Below, piece by piece: positions 17,457 to 26,320 of a DNA stretch of 64,000 nucleotides (the first letter of the stretch is position 1; every line of letters begins with the position of its first letter). The position numbers and the translations under genes were made by a program. The stretch comes from Haloplanus salinus (GTDB taxonomy: Archaea > Halobacteriota > Halobacteria > Halobacteriales > Haloferacaceae), in contig NZ_QPHM01000001.1 of assembly GCF_003336245.1 (NCBI RefSeq), positions 620,001 through 684,000 on the forward strand, written 5' to 3'. The notes beneath the pieces were generated by a model that saw only the letters and a program-made list of their open reading frames with translations, was not told the origin of the DNA and searched no databases.

Positions 17457-18574
17457 CCGCCCCGACCGCCCCGACCGCCGCCGAACGGACGTTCCAAGGC
17501 GTCCGCCGACCGGACGGCGCCATCGGCGTCCGCGACAACGTACTCGTTCTCCCGTCGGTCATCTGTTCACACATCGTCGCCGACCGTATCGCCGCGAACG
17601 TCGAGGGCGCCGTCTCGACGCCCCACGATCACGGCTGTGCACAGCTCGGCGCCGACAACGACCAGACGTGGCGGACGTTCCTCTCGCTGGCGGCGAACCC
17701 GAACGTCGCGGGCACCGTCGTCGTCGGACTCGGCTGTGAGGAGATCCAGAGCGAGGACGTGGCCGAAGCGCTCCAGTCCCGGGACGTGCCGGTTCGGGAA
17801 CTGTCGATCCAGGGTGTCGGCGGCACCGACGAGTGTGTGCGCCGCGGCGTCGGGTTCGCGTCGGAACTCGCCGCCGCGCGGTCGGACGAGGCGGCGACGG
17901 CCGGGCTGGGCGATCTGACGCTCGGACTCGTCTCCAGCGACCTCGATGCGACGACGCGGGAGGTAGCGGACCCGCTCGTGGGCGAGGTGGCACGGGCCGT
18001 CGTCGACGCCGGTGGACGCGTCGTGGTCGCCGGGAACGAGCGCGTGACCGCACACCCGGCGGCCGCGCGCGCGGCGACGGTCGGGGACGCCCGCGACTCG
18101 CTCGCGGCCCTCCTCGACCGACACGATGGCCACCCGCCGCGGGCCAGCGGCGTCGGCCGGGCTGCCCGCGACCGGTCGTTCGAGGACGCCACGCGGTCGT
18201 GGGGTGGGCTGGACGTCTCCGCGGTCGTCCCCTACGGCGACCCGGTCGGCATCGACGAGGGGCTAGCGCTCGTCGACGCACCGTCGCGGTTCGCCGAGGC
18301 GACGACGGGACTCGCCGCGGCGGGCGCGAACGTCGTCCTGCACGCCACCGGCGACGGCGTGCTCACCGGCCATCCCCTCGTGCCCGTGGTGAAGATGACC
18401 GGCGACGAGGGAACCGTGGCGGCGCTGCCGAACGACATCGACGTGGACGCGACGGCCGCCGACGCCGACGACGTGCTGGACCGCCTCGTGGACGTGGCGA
18501 ACGGTCGGGAGTGCTGTGCGGAGGCACACGGACTCACCGAGTTCGCCATCACGCGCGTCGGCCCGTCGATGTGA
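17453..18574 (+). CDS. UxaA-family dehydratase subunit keeping the N-half Cys residues
   Basis: 373 residues from a GTG overlapping the SAF gene stop. It is a paralogue of the protein at 15958-17145: it shares GVRRPDGAIGVRDNV and the ending TGHPLVPVVKMTG, LPNDIDV and VDVANGR. It keeps the N-half UxaA features lost in the partner: VLPSVICSH (Cys38), HDHGCAQ (Cys62) and VVGLGCEE (Cys95). The C-half CGGSD motif is lost (LVSSDLDATT). Two half-degenerate copies with opposite losses, joined to one SAF protein, point to an obligate heteromer. It may alternatively be a structural subunit. Confidence 0.85.
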   Translation: MTAPTAPTAAERTFQGVRRPDGAIGVRDNVLVLPSVICSHIVADRIAANVEGAVSTPHDHGCAQLGADNDQTWRTFLSLAANPNVAGTVVVGLGCEEIQSEDVAEALQSRDVPVRELSIQGVGGTDECVRRGVGFASELAAARSDEAATAGLGDLTLGLVSSDLDATTREVADPLVGEVARAVVDAGGRVVVAGNERVTAHPAAARAATVGDARDSLAALLDRHDGHPPRASGVGRAARDRSFEDATRSWGGLDVSAVVPYGDPVGIDEGLALVDAPSRFAEATTGLAAAGANVVLHATGDGVLTGHPLVPVVKMTGDEGTVAALPNDIDVDATAADADDVLDRLVDVANGRECCAEAHGLTEFAITRVGPSM

Positions 18575-18668
18575 GTGGGTCGCCGCCCGTCCCGTTTGTC
18601 GTAACTGGTTACCGGCGTGTCGCCGAACGAGGCGGCACCACGCCGATACCGACGGACGACACTCGCTA

Positions 18669-19487
18669 TCAGAAGGCGCTCGGCGTGAACCCGCCGTCGA
18701 CGGTGATGGTCTCGCCGGTGACGTAGGACGCGGCGGGGCTGGCCAGGTAGACGACGGCGCCGGCGATGTCCTCGGGTCGGCCGATGCGTCCGATCGAGGA
18801 TCGCTCGACGATGCGCTCGTACCGGTGGCTCCCCTCGGCGTAGGCGTCCGCCGTCTGCGGCGTGGCGACGAAGCCCGGGCGGACGGCGTTGACGCGAACG
18901 TCGGGGCCCAGATCCTTCGCCGCCGCGTGCGTGTAGCCGTCGATGCCGCCCTTTGCCGCCGAGTAGGCGGCCAAGTCCTCGATACCGAGTAGCGAGGAGA
19001 GCGAGGCGACGTTGACGACGCTCTCGACGCCGGTGCGGGTGACGAACGTCTGGACCGTCCGGTGGACGCCGGTGAGTTGGACGTCGAGCACCCGATCCCA
19101 CTCGTCGTCGGTCACGTCGGGAACGGCGGCGCGGGCGATTGCGCCGGGCGAGTTGACGAGGACGTCGACCTCACCGAAACGCTCGACGGCCGCGTCCGCG
19201 AGTGCCGCCAACGACTCGCGGTCGGTCACGTCACAGGTGATCGCAAGCGCCTCGCCGCCGCGTTCGCGGACCTCGTCGGCAGTCTCGGCGACGCGCTCTT
19301 CGGACCGACTCGTCGGGACGACGTTCGCTCCCTCGGTGGCGAAAGCGAGGGAGATGGCTCGGCCGATACCGCTCGTTCCGCCGACGACGACGACGGTGGA
19401 TTCTTCGGCGCTGATCGGTTCGTAGTCGATGGGCGTGGGGACGGATCGATCGTCGGACACGGCCGTTCGATGAGTCCCGACCGGCAT
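18669..19487 (-). CDS. SDR-family oxidoreductase (FabG-like)
   Basis: 272 residues if started at the ATG at 19487; a GTG ten codons further in (VSDDRSV) is also possible. The cofactor motif is GGTSGIG (36-42), then VNSPG in place of the common NNAG, Ser152 (ASLSS), Tyr165-x3-Lys169 (YSAAK), and the C-terminal GETITVDGGF of classical SDRs. It is a dehydrogenase of the sugar or keto-deoxy acid type, by family and context. It converges on the UxaA-like operon and is divergent from the enolase-superfamily gene at 19576 across an AT-rich region. Confidence 0.9.
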   Translation of the reverse strand: MPVGTHRTAVSDDRSVPTPIDYEPISAEESTVVVVGGTSGIGRAISLAFATEGANVVPTSRSEERVAETADEVRERGGEALAITCDVTDRESLAALADAAVERFGEVDVLVNSPGAIARAAVPDVTDDEWDRVLDVQLTGVHRTVQTFVTRTGVESVVNVASLSSLLGIEDLAAYSAAKGGIDGYTHAAAKDLGPDVRVNAVRPGFVATPQTADAYAEGSHRYERIVERSSIGRIGRPEDIAGAVVYLASPAASYVTGETITVDGGFTPSAF

Positions 19488-19575
19488 ATACGTTCACGTC
19501 GATTTTCGGGCGAGGCCGGTACCTCGTCAGGGCCATCGATACTATTAATAATATTCCTTATACACTGATAGGTAC
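19488..19575. promoter_or_regulatory. Divergent AT-rich promoter region
   Basis: The stretch around 19538-19565 (ACTATTAATAATATTCC, TTATACAC) is AT-rich between divergent SDR and dehydratase genes. TATA-like sequences lie about 25 bases before the ATG at 19576. No clear operator palindrome is seen beyond the A/T symmetry itself. Confidence 0.45.
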
Positions 19576-20751
19576 ATGTCTGATGTGGAGATCTCCGGCG
19601 TAGAGACGTATTTGGTCGCGAACCCGTGGAAGCCGTGGGTGTTCGTCGAAATCGAGACGGACGCCGGCGTCACGGGAATCGCCGAGGCGACGGCCCACGA
19701 CAAGCCGCGGACGATCGCCAAGGCCATCGAGGAGATGTCGGATTACTTCCTCGGCAAGGATCCCTTCGACACCGAACAGATCTGGCTGGAGATGTACCGC
19801 GACGAGTGGTTCTCGAAGGGCGTCGTGAACACGACGGTCTGCTCGGCCGTGGATATGGCCTGCTGGGACATCAAGGGGAAACTGCTCGACAAGCCGGCCT
19901 ACGAACTGCTCGGCGGGAGTGTCCACGGCGACCGACTCCGGGCCTACGCCAACGGGTGGTACACCGACGCGGACGGCGACCCCGAAGGCTTCGCCGAGGC
20001 GGCCGAGCGGGTCGTCGACGACGGCTACGACGCCATGAAGTTCGACCCGTTCGGGACGGCGTGGCAGCGCATGTCGAAGAAGGAGCTCAACCACGCGGTC
20101 GACATCGTCCGCGCGGTGCGCGAGGCGGTCGGCCCCGACGTCGACCTGCTCATCGAGTGTCACGGCCGTTTCACCGCGGGACAGGCCGTCGACATCGCGC
20201 GAAAACTCGACGAGTTCGAACCGACGTGGTTCGAGGAGCCGTGTCCCCCCGACTCGATCAACAGCCTCGCCGAGGTGGCCGACAAGTCCCCGATTCCGGT
20301 GGCGACCGGCGAACGCCACATGACCAAACACGACTTCTTCGAACTGGTCACGCGGACGGCCGTCGACGTCTTCCAGCCGGACCTGATGAACACCGGTGGG
20401 ATCACCGAGGGTAAGAAGATTGCCGGGTTGGCGGAGGCCGACCACGTCAGCATCGCCCCGCACAACCCGCAGGGACCGGTCGCGGGCGCCATCTACTCCC
20501 ACTTCTGCACGTCGACGCCGAACTTCATGATCCAGGAGATGTTCCAAACCTACGACGTGGACTGGGTCGACGACCTGCTCGTGGACCCGCTGGAGGTCGA
20601 GGACGGCTACGTCGAGGTGCCGGAGGGGCCGGGCTTCGGCATCGAACTCGACCACGACGTCGTCGCGGAACACGCCTACACGGAGGACAAGGTCCACACA
20701 ATCAACCTCTTCGAGAAGGACTGGGAGAAGCGAGCGGTCGAGAAGCGATAG
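19576..20751 (+). CDS. Enolase-superfamily sugar-acid dehydratase, galactonate/gluconate-dehydratase-like
   Basis: 391 residues. The barrel motifs match the DgoD/gluconate dehydratase branch: K155-F-D157 in MKFDPFG, E194 (LIECHGRF), E220 (WFEEPCPP), E246 (ATGERHMT) and H296 (IAPHNPQGP). The family dehydrates aldonates such as D-galactonate or D-gluconate to 2-keto-3-deoxy acids with Mg2+. The next gene on the other strand is an aldo/keto reductase 13 bases away. Exact substrate uncertain; the Lys-x-Asp layout makes the assignment to this branch fairly firm. Confidence 0.9.
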   Translation: MSDVEISGVETYLVANPWKPWVFVEIETDAGVTGIAEATAHDKPRTIAKAIEEMSDYFLGKDPFDTEQIWLEMYRDEWFSKGVVNTTVCSAVDMACWDIKGKLLDKPAYELLGGSVHGDRLRAYANGWYTDADGDPEGFAEAAERVVDDGYDAMKFDPFGTAWQRMSKKELNHAVDIVRAVREAVGPDVDLLIECHGRFTAGQAVDIARKLDEFEPTWFEEPCPPDSINSLAEVADKSPIPVATGERHMTKHDFFELVTRTAVDVFQPDLMNTGGITEGKKIAGLAEADHVSIAPHNPQGPVAGAIYSHFCTSTPNFMIQEMFQTYDVDWVDDLLVDPLEVEDGYVEVPEGPGFGIELDHDVVAEHAYTEDKVHTINLFEKDWEKRAVEKR

Positions 20752-20763
20752 CCAGCTAGCGGC

Positions 20764-21603
20764 TCACTCCGGGATGCCGTACACGTCCCGGGACCAGTCT
20801 CGGGTGAGCGTGTCGTAGACCGGCTCCTGTCGGTCGAGTTCGTCGATCCGGCGGTGGTCCGCCGGCGCCAGTTCCCATCCGAACAGGTCGGCGTTCTCCG
20901 CGACGTGGGCGGCCGAACTGGACTTGGGGAGGACGACGACGTCCTTCTCGACGGCCCAGCGGAGCACGATCTGAGCGGGCGTCCTGTCGTACTCGTCGGC
21001 GAGTGCCCGAACCGTGTCGTTCCCGAGGATCTCCGTCCGCGCCAGTGGGGCGGCGGCTTCGACGGCGACGCCTTCCGACTGGCAGTACTCGACGAGATCG
21101 GTGCGCTGGAACAGGGGGTTGAACTCGATCTGATTGACCGCGATGGGCACGTCGCTGATGTGCAGGGCGTTGCTGAGTTGGTAGCCGGTGAAGTTCGACA
21201 CGCCGACGTTGCGGATCTTCCCCCGGTCGTGGAGCGTTTCCATGGCGTCCAGCGTCTCCCGCAGGGAGATGGCGGGGTTCGGCCAGTGGATTAGGTACAG
21301 GTCGAGGTAGTCAGTTCCGAGTCGGTCGAGGGAACGCTCACAGGCGCGAACGACGCTCCCGTAGGTGAGGTTCTTCGGGAGGACCTTCGAGGTGAGAAAC
21401 AGGTCGTCGCGGTCGTAGGCGGCCAGCGCGTCGCCGATGGCGCCCTCGTTGTGGTAGCCCTCGGCGGTGTCGACGTGTGTGTAGTCGCCGTCGAGGGCGA
21501 CGCGCACGGACTCGTCGACGGTGTCGCCGTCGAGGTCCCAGGTCCCGAGACCGACGGCCGGCAGTTCGTCTCCGCTCGACAGCGTGACGGTTGGCACGGA
21601 CAT
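20764..21603 (-). CDS. Aldo/keto reductase
   Basis: 279 residues with the full AKR tetrad: D45 (HVDTAEGYHNE), Y50, K73 (FLTSKV) and H106 (LIHWPNP). NQIEFNPLFQ and the C-terminal LPKSSSAAHVAENADLF are the family cofactor-site patterns. Such enzymes reduce aldehydes, including sugars and glyceraldehyde, with NADPH. In this locus a plausible role is reducing a C3 aldehyde from the aldolase or oxidising the starting sugar. Its upstream region is shared with no other gene start; the neighbour at 21676 ends before it on the same strand. Confidence 0.92.
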   Translation of the reverse strand: MSVPTVTLSSGDELPAVGLGTWDLDGDTVDESVRVALDGDYTHVDTAEGYHNEGAIGDALAAYDRDDLFLTSKVLPKNLTYGSVVRACERSLDRLGTDYLDLYLIHWPNPAISLRETLDAMETLHDRGKIRNVGVSNFTGYQLSNALHISDVPIAVNQIEFNPLFQRTDLVEYCQSEGVAVEAAAPLARTEILGNDTVRALADEYDRTPAQIVLRWAVEKDVVVLPKSSSAAHVAENADLFGWELAPADHRRIDELDRQEPVYDTLTRDWSRDVYGIPE

Positions 21604-21675
21604 TCGTCCCAGCCCTCGCGTTCGGCCATAATAATTGTGTGGCGCAGTGGCCGGTGGCGGATAGCCGGCGACCCG

Positions 21676-22575
21676 CTATCGGTCCGACGCGAGAAGCCCC
21701 AGCGAGTCCATCGTGTCCCGGAGCGACGCGCGCTCCGTCTCGGAGTAGCCACGGGCGGGCGGCCGCGTCACGCCGAGGTCCCGGCCGGCAAGCCGAGCCC
21801 CCGTCTTGAATCCGGCGGGGAACGTCCCGCCCATGAGCGCGTTCGCGAGGGGCGTGACCGTCTCCATCTGCACCGCGCGAGCCCGGTCCAGTTCGCCGGC
21901 GCGGTAGGCGTCGTAGACCGTTAAGAGGGGATCCGGCGCGACGTTCGCCGTCCCGGTGACGCCGCCGTCGGCCCCGAGGACGAGGCTGGGCAGGAGCAGG
22001 GAGCCGAGTCCCTGGAGGTAGGCGAAGTCGTCGGGCGTGTTCGCCATCACCCGGGACCCCCACGTGAGGTCGCCGCTACTGTCTTTCAGGCCAACCACGG
22101 TGTCGAGAGTCGTGGCTACGTCGGCGACGGTGTCGACCTCCAGCGTCTGTCCCGTCATCGACGGCAGGTGATAGAGGAGGAGTGGCAGATCGGTCGCGTC
22201 CGCGAGACGGGCGTAGTGGTCGTACAGGCCGGACTGGTCCGTCTCGAGGAAGTAGGGTGTGACCGAGATGAGGCGGTCGGCGCCGGCGGCCGCCGCCCGT
22301 TCCGCTCGCTCGACGGCCTCCAGCGTGCCGCTGGCCCCAACGCCGGCGTAGACGGGGACGTCGCCGGCCGCTTGGTCGACGACGACGGTCGTCACCCGTT
22401 CGAGTTCGTCGGTGTTCAGGTTCGACAGTTCGCCGATAGACGCGCCGGGAAAAAGGCCGTGCACGCCCGCGTCGATCAGGAAGTCGACGTGGGCGCGGAG
22501 TTGCCGTTCGGCGATTCCGCCGTCCTCGTCGAACGGCGTCAAGAGCGGCGGGACGATCCCTCGTACGTCACTCAT
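21676..22575 (-). CDS. DHDPS/N-acetylneuraminate lyase-family aldolase (KDG aldolase-like)
   Basis: 299 residues. Class I aldolase features are GIVPPLLTPFDEDG (6-19), FPGASIGEL (family GTTGE site), Tyr135 (LLLYHLPSMTG) and Schiff-base Lys164 (VVGLKDSSGD). The family includes dihydrodipicolinate synthase, Nan lyase and archaeal 2-keto-3-deoxygluconate aldolase. Surrounded by sugar-acid dehydratases, it most likely cleaves a 2-keto-3-deoxy acid to pyruvate and an aldehyde. The order dehydratase, aldo/keto reductase, aldolase supports this. Confidence 0.9.
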   Translation of the reverse strand: MSDVRGIVPPLLTPFDEDGGIAERQLRAHVDFLIDAGVHGLFPGASIGELSNLNTDELERVTTVVVDQAAGDVPVYAGVGASGTLEAVERAERAAAAGADRLISVTPYFLETDQSGLYDHYARLADATDLPLLLYHLPSMTGQTLEVDTVADVATTLDTVVGLKDSSGDLTWGSRVMANTPDDFAYLQGLGSLLLPSLVLGADGGVTGTANVAPDPLLTVYDAYRAGELDRARAVQMETVTPLANALMGGTFPAGFKTGARLAGRDLGVTRPPARGYSETERASLRDTMDSLGLLASDR

Positions 22576-23177
22576 AACGTTCGTTCACTCGATCCGAACG
22601 TCATAAACGTTTCTTCACCACTGGTGTCGGGCGCGCGAGCCGTGTCGGCAGGACGCACGAAACGTCACGATTCGGAGAGCGCGGTGATCCTACCGATCAA
22701 AGACGCCCACTCGGTGCCGGACCGACCCACCAGCCATCCGCCGGCGACGGGAAGGGAGGGCCCGACGGAGCTACCGAGAACGGGTGCGGAGGGGGACGAC
22801 GGGAGCGATCGGTCCGCCGATTCCGTCCCCAGCGACGACGGAGCCAGCGACGACGGAGCCAGCGACGGCGGGCGGAGAGGCGGCCGAGACGGCACGTTGG
22901 TGAACGCCTCGACGGCGAGGCACGGCGCCGACTTCGGGACTCCCCCGAGCGTCGGGATGTAGTCGGGCAGGAACGTCGGCTATCAGCCAGAGGCTGGCGG
23001 CGAATCGAGTCGGCTAACGCGAGGCGAACGGCGTGGCGTCGTGGGAGACGTGCGTATGGCGTCGGCATCGTAACGCCGTCGAGAACGCGTTTCCGAACCG
23101 GAACCCCGACCGACCACGTCGCGAGGGGTCGCCGAACGCGTCGGAACAACTATCACCGTCGTTCGTGGAGTACGGCT
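22576..23177. other. Intergenic region without a convincing gene; short tandem repeat
   Basis: About 600 bases between divergent aldolase and dehydratase genes. Near 22605-22612 is AAACGTTT, in the promoter position for the aldolase on the minus strand. At 22831-22871 a 15-base unit (AGCGACGACGGAGCC) is repeated about 2.7 times. ORFs across the region are low-complexity and I see no family signature. Confidence 0.5.
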
Positions 23178-24326
23178 ATGGAAGTCACCGACGTAGAGAC
23201 GTTCGTCGTCGACGCCGACTGGCGCAACTGGTTTTTTGTCCGGGTCACGACCGACACCGGCATCACGGGCGTCGGCGAGGCCCTGAGCGGCGAGGGGTTG
23301 ACCGCTGCCTTGGAGGCAACCGCCGAGGCACACAAACATTACGTGATCGGGGAGGACCCGCTCAACCGAAAGGGGATCAGTCGAAAGCTCCGCCGGTACC
23401 CCTTCGCGTGGCGCGGGGGGAAACTGATCAACGCCGTCGCCGCCGCCGTCGACATCGCGCTCTGGGATATCGCGGGCAAACACTACGGCGAACCCGTCTG
23501 GAAACTCCTCGGGGGCAAGGTCCGCGACGAAGTCCCCGTCTACGCGAACGGCTGGCACATCGGGGAGCGGACGCCGGAGAACTACGCCCACCACGCGAAG
23601 AAGGCCGTCGATGCGGGGTATCCCGCGCTGAAGTGTGACCCGTTCGCCCACTACGAACACTCGCTGACGGACGACCAACTGGACGAGGTGGCCGAACTCC
23701 TCGGCGCCGTCCGGGACGCCGTCGGCTGGGACGTGGGCATCGGTCTCGACTGTCACGGCCGGTTCACCCGTCGCGGTGCCATCGAGGTGGCCGACGCACT
23801 CTCGGAGTACGACATCATGTTCCTCGAAGAACCGGTCGAACTCGAGGACCGCGAGGTGATGGGCGACGTCACCCAGCACGTCGACATGCCCGTCGCCACG
23901 GGCGAGCGCATCTACAACAACGAGACGATGGAGGACGTCGTCCGCAAGCAGGCCTGCGACATCATTCAGCCCGACGTGACGAACTACGGGAGCCTCCAGG
24001 AGGTCCAACACGCCGCCTCGATGGCGAAGTCCCGCTATATGACGATTGCGCCGCACAACCCGAACGCGGGGGTCAGCACGGCTGCCTCGGTGCATCTCTG
24101 TGCCGGGATCGAGAATCTGGAAGTCCTCGAACACATGAGCCGGGACGTCGAGTGGGCCGACGAACTCATCGACCACGACTTTACCGTCGAAGATGGCGTC
24201 ATCGAGGTGCCCGACGAACCGGGCCTCGGCGTCACCTTCCACCCGGACGTCGCCCGCGAGTACCCCGGTGAGCCGAAGGACAGCCACAGCCTGTTCGACG
24301 AGGGCGGGGCGCTCAAGCGGCCGTAG
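23178..24326 (+). CDS. Enolase-superfamily sugar-acid dehydratase, galactonate-dehydratase-like
   Basis: 382 residues of the same branch as the protein at 19576-20751. Catalytic and metal residues are K152-C-D154 (LKCDPFAH), D191 (LDCHGRF), E217 (FLEEPVE), E243 (ATGERIYN) and H293 (IAPHNPNAG). An insertion-free capping domain begins MEVTDVETFVVD. This is the fourth enolase-superfamily dehydratase in 12 kb; it and 19576-20751 are moderately, not closely, similar, so they probably act on different aldonates. It stands alone downstream of a 600-base intergenic region. Confidence 0.9.
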   Translation: MEVTDVETFVVDADWRNWFFVRVTTDTGITGVGEALSGEGLTAALEATAEAHKHYVIGEDPLNRKGISRKLRRYPFAWRGGKLINAVAAAVDIALWDIAGKHYGEPVWKLLGGKVRDEVPVYANGWHIGERTPENYAHHAKKAVDAGYPALKCDPFAHYEHSLTDDQLDEVAELLGAVRDAVGWDVGIGLDCHGRFTRRGAIEVADALSEYDIMFLEEPVELEDREVMGDVTQHVDMPVATGERIYNNETMEDVVRKQACDIIQPDVTNYGSLQEVQHAASMAKSRYMTIAPHNPNAGVSTAASVHLCAGIENLEVLEHMSRDVEWADELIDHDFTVEDGVIEVPDEPGLGVTFHPDVAREYPGEPKDSHSLFDEGGALKRP

Positions 24327-24513
24327 CCACGTGGTCGATTGACGACGGCCCGCCTTGGACGGGGGCGCTTCGGCCACCCGTTTTTGCACGCACTCGGCGG
24401 CGTAGAGGGGTCGTCCTCCGGGCGATGCTGGCCCGCGCACGGGACCGTACGTCCCCGAACGTCGAACCGGGGCGCGACGCCGGCGGAGGCGTTCGGGACG
24501 TGGTCCGGTTCCG

Positions 24514-25449
24514 TCACGCCGACAGCGCCTCGTCCAGTCGCGTCTCGAGGGTCAGCAGTTCCTCGCGCAGTTCCGCGGCCGTCTCGTCGTCGTCCACCTC
24601 CTTGATCCGCGCCGCGAGCCCTTGCAGCCTGGAGTACTTCTCCCCTTCCTCGACATCGGTTTTCTGGACGTAGACCTGTTCCTCGACGTCGTACACGTCG
24701 TCTGCCTCCAGATCTGTCGCGGCCACGACGACGTCGAGTTTGTCGGGAGCGACCCCGAGTACCCACTCGCGGGGAACGTCGTGCATCTTCAGAGCGTCGA
24801 AGACCGTCTCGTCGTCTTTCGGTCGTCGGCGTTCGCGTGTCGTCCGACGGACCGTACCGAATCGGCCGTGTAACTCCTGATCCGGACCGAGGCGACTCAG
24901 AAGCGCCTCCCGAGCAGTCTGCCGGAGCCGATCGGCCTCGTGTTGCACGTCCGAGAGGAGGACGTACAGATCGGTTAGCGCGTCCGTCTCAAGCGTCTCG
25001 GGGGCGACGGGGTCCGACGTATCGAGCACGTCTGCCAGCAGAAGCGCATCGTCGCGGAGGCGTTCCGGCCGGGTGCGTGCTTCCGCCGGCGAGAGGAGAT
25101 ACGGACTTCCGCCGCCCGTCTCGAGACCGGGGGCGTAGGCGATTTCGTCGTCCGCAACGCCGAAGTCGGCCAGCAGCGTCAAGACTGCGGCGTACGGCTC
25201 GACACCGGGTGGGAGTTCGGACACTGCGAGTCGATGCTCCGCCAAGCGATCGGCAAGAACCCCGAACTGCTCGCGCCGGAGAACCCGTTTCTCGCCGCTA
25301 TCGTCGAAGCGAATCCGGAGGTGGTCGGTCGAGAGTTCCCTGACTCGAAACGGCCGGTTTGAGAGCGGCGTCACCAGTTCGCTTCCCGGCTCCAGGGCTG
25401 CACACCGTTCTTTGACCGCGTCCCAAAGTTCGTGTTGCTCGATGCTCAT
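24514..25449 (-). CDS. Hypothetical protein
   Basis: 311 residues, soluble and acidic, without membrane segments. The N-terminal 60 residues look like a small beta domain (VRELSTDHLRIRFDD). The middle is helical, and a conserved-looking RFGTVRRTTRERRRPKDDE is followed by VFDALKMHDVPREWVLGV and a C-terminal coiled-coil-like acidic helix (DDDETAAELREELLTLETRL). No enzyme motif is recognised. Coding is supported by length, start context and codon use like its neighbours. Confidence 0.65.
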   Translation of the reverse strand: MSIEQHELWDAVKERCAALEPGSELVTPLSNRPFRVRELSTDHLRIRFDDSGEKRVLRREQFGVLADRLAEHRLAVSELPPGVEPYAAVLTLLADFGVADDEIAYAPGLETGGGSPYLLSPAEARTRPERLRDDALLLADVLDTSDPVAPETLETDALTDLYVLLSDVQHEADRLRQTAREALLSRLGPDQELHGRFGTVRRTTRERRRPKDDETVFDALKMHDVPREWVLGVAPDKLDVVVAATDLEADDVYDVEEQVYVQKTDVEEGEKYSRLQGLAARIKEVDDDETAAELREELLTLETRLDEALSA

Positions 25450-25631
25450 ACCCTACCTGTGCGGTTTTGCGGTAAAAAACGTGTACCTGGAGTGAGAAGT
25501 GTCGTGGTTCGACCGTCCGGATCGATTCGGTCGCTCATCACGGATGGCGTAGTCGAGCCGTCGTCCTCTTTTTCGTGCGATGGGAAAGGGTACGGCGATT
25601 CATGATGGTACTCGACTAACAGGTCAATCGC

Positions 25632-26141
25632 ATGAACTTCGACGAATTCACCGGCACGGTACAGCATCGACTCGAACTACCCGGCACCGGCGAGACGCTT
25701 CGGGCGATCCGGGCGACACTGATCACGCTCGGTCAGCGTCTTCCCGAGGGCAACGCCGAAGACCTCGCCGCGTCGCTGCCCGTGGAGATCAAGTGGTATC
25801 CGACCGGCGCGGTCGACGAACACGGCCAGCGCTTCGACTGGCAGGAGTTCGTCTCGCGTGTCAGCGAAATCGAACGGGCCGACCCGGCTGATGCGGCCTA
25901 CCACGCTCGCGTCATCGTCGACCTCGTACGGACGCTGGTCCCGGAATCGGACTTCCAACAACTGCGCGATCTGCTCCCCGAGAGCGAGGACGACGAGAAC
26001 TGGCGTAAGCTGTTCGAAATCGTCGATGCCGGCGGATGGGGCGACGCCGCGGAGGCACAGACGGGTGGCGGCCCCCAGCCCGACGCGACGGGTGGAGACG
26101 AACTCGGAGAGATGGATCGTGGCTCCGACCCGGCGGAGTAA
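25632..26141 (+). CDS. DUF2267 domain protein
   Basis: 169 residues. MNFDEFTGTVQHRLELPGTGETLR followed by AIRATLITLGQRLPEGNAEDLAASLP is the DUF2267 pattern; a second half-repeat is seen in YHARVIVDLVRTLVPESDFQQLRDLLPE. DUF2267 proteins are helical-bundle proteins of unknown function. The C-terminal 35 residues are Gly/Asp-rich and probably unstructured. The gene is next to the tRNA-Ser gene with no other clear partner. Confidence 0.85.
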   Translation: MNFDEFTGTVQHRLELPGTGETLRAIRATLITLGQRLPEGNAEDLAASLPVEIKWYPTGAVDEHGQRFDWQEFVSRVSEIERADPADAAYHARVIVDLVRTLVPESDFQQLRDLLPESEDDENWRKLFEIVDAGGWGDAAEAQTGGGPQPDATGGDELGEMDRGSDPAE

Positions 26142-26236
26142 GCCGTCGCTCCGGAACTCCGATGCACGCCGGCGACTCCCGTCTTCCGGGCGATTGGCAC
26201 TGCCCTCGCGCGCTCGGCCCAACGGGTGTCGTCAGT

Positions 26237-26320
26237 GGTGGGATGACGGAGCGGACTATCGTGCCTGCTTGGAAAGCAGGTGGCCGAGAGGCCTCGTGGG
26301 TTCGAATCCCACTCCCACCG
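26237..26320 (+). tRNA. tRNA-Ser (anticodon GGA)
   Basis: A complete cloverleaf can be drawn. The acceptor stem is GGTGGGA/TCCCACC. The D stem is ACG/CGT. The anticodon stem CCTGC/GCAGG encloses loop TTGGAAA with anticodon GGA. A long variable arm GGCC-GAGA-GGCC is typical of Ser. The T arm is GTGGG-TTCGAAT-CCCAC. The discriminator is G and no CCA is encoded. No intron. No attachment-site repeat or integrase is seen beside it. Confidence 0.95.

Noticed and set aside
22168-22962. A 264-codon plus-strand ORF running out of the aldolase gene into the gap
   Set aside because: Its first half is antisense to the aldolase and its second half is low-complexity Asp/Gly/Ser sequence.
26237-26320. tRNA-Ser as an attachment site of an integrated element
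   Set aside because: No integrase gene, no duplicated tRNA 3' end and no clear element boundary could be found in the window.
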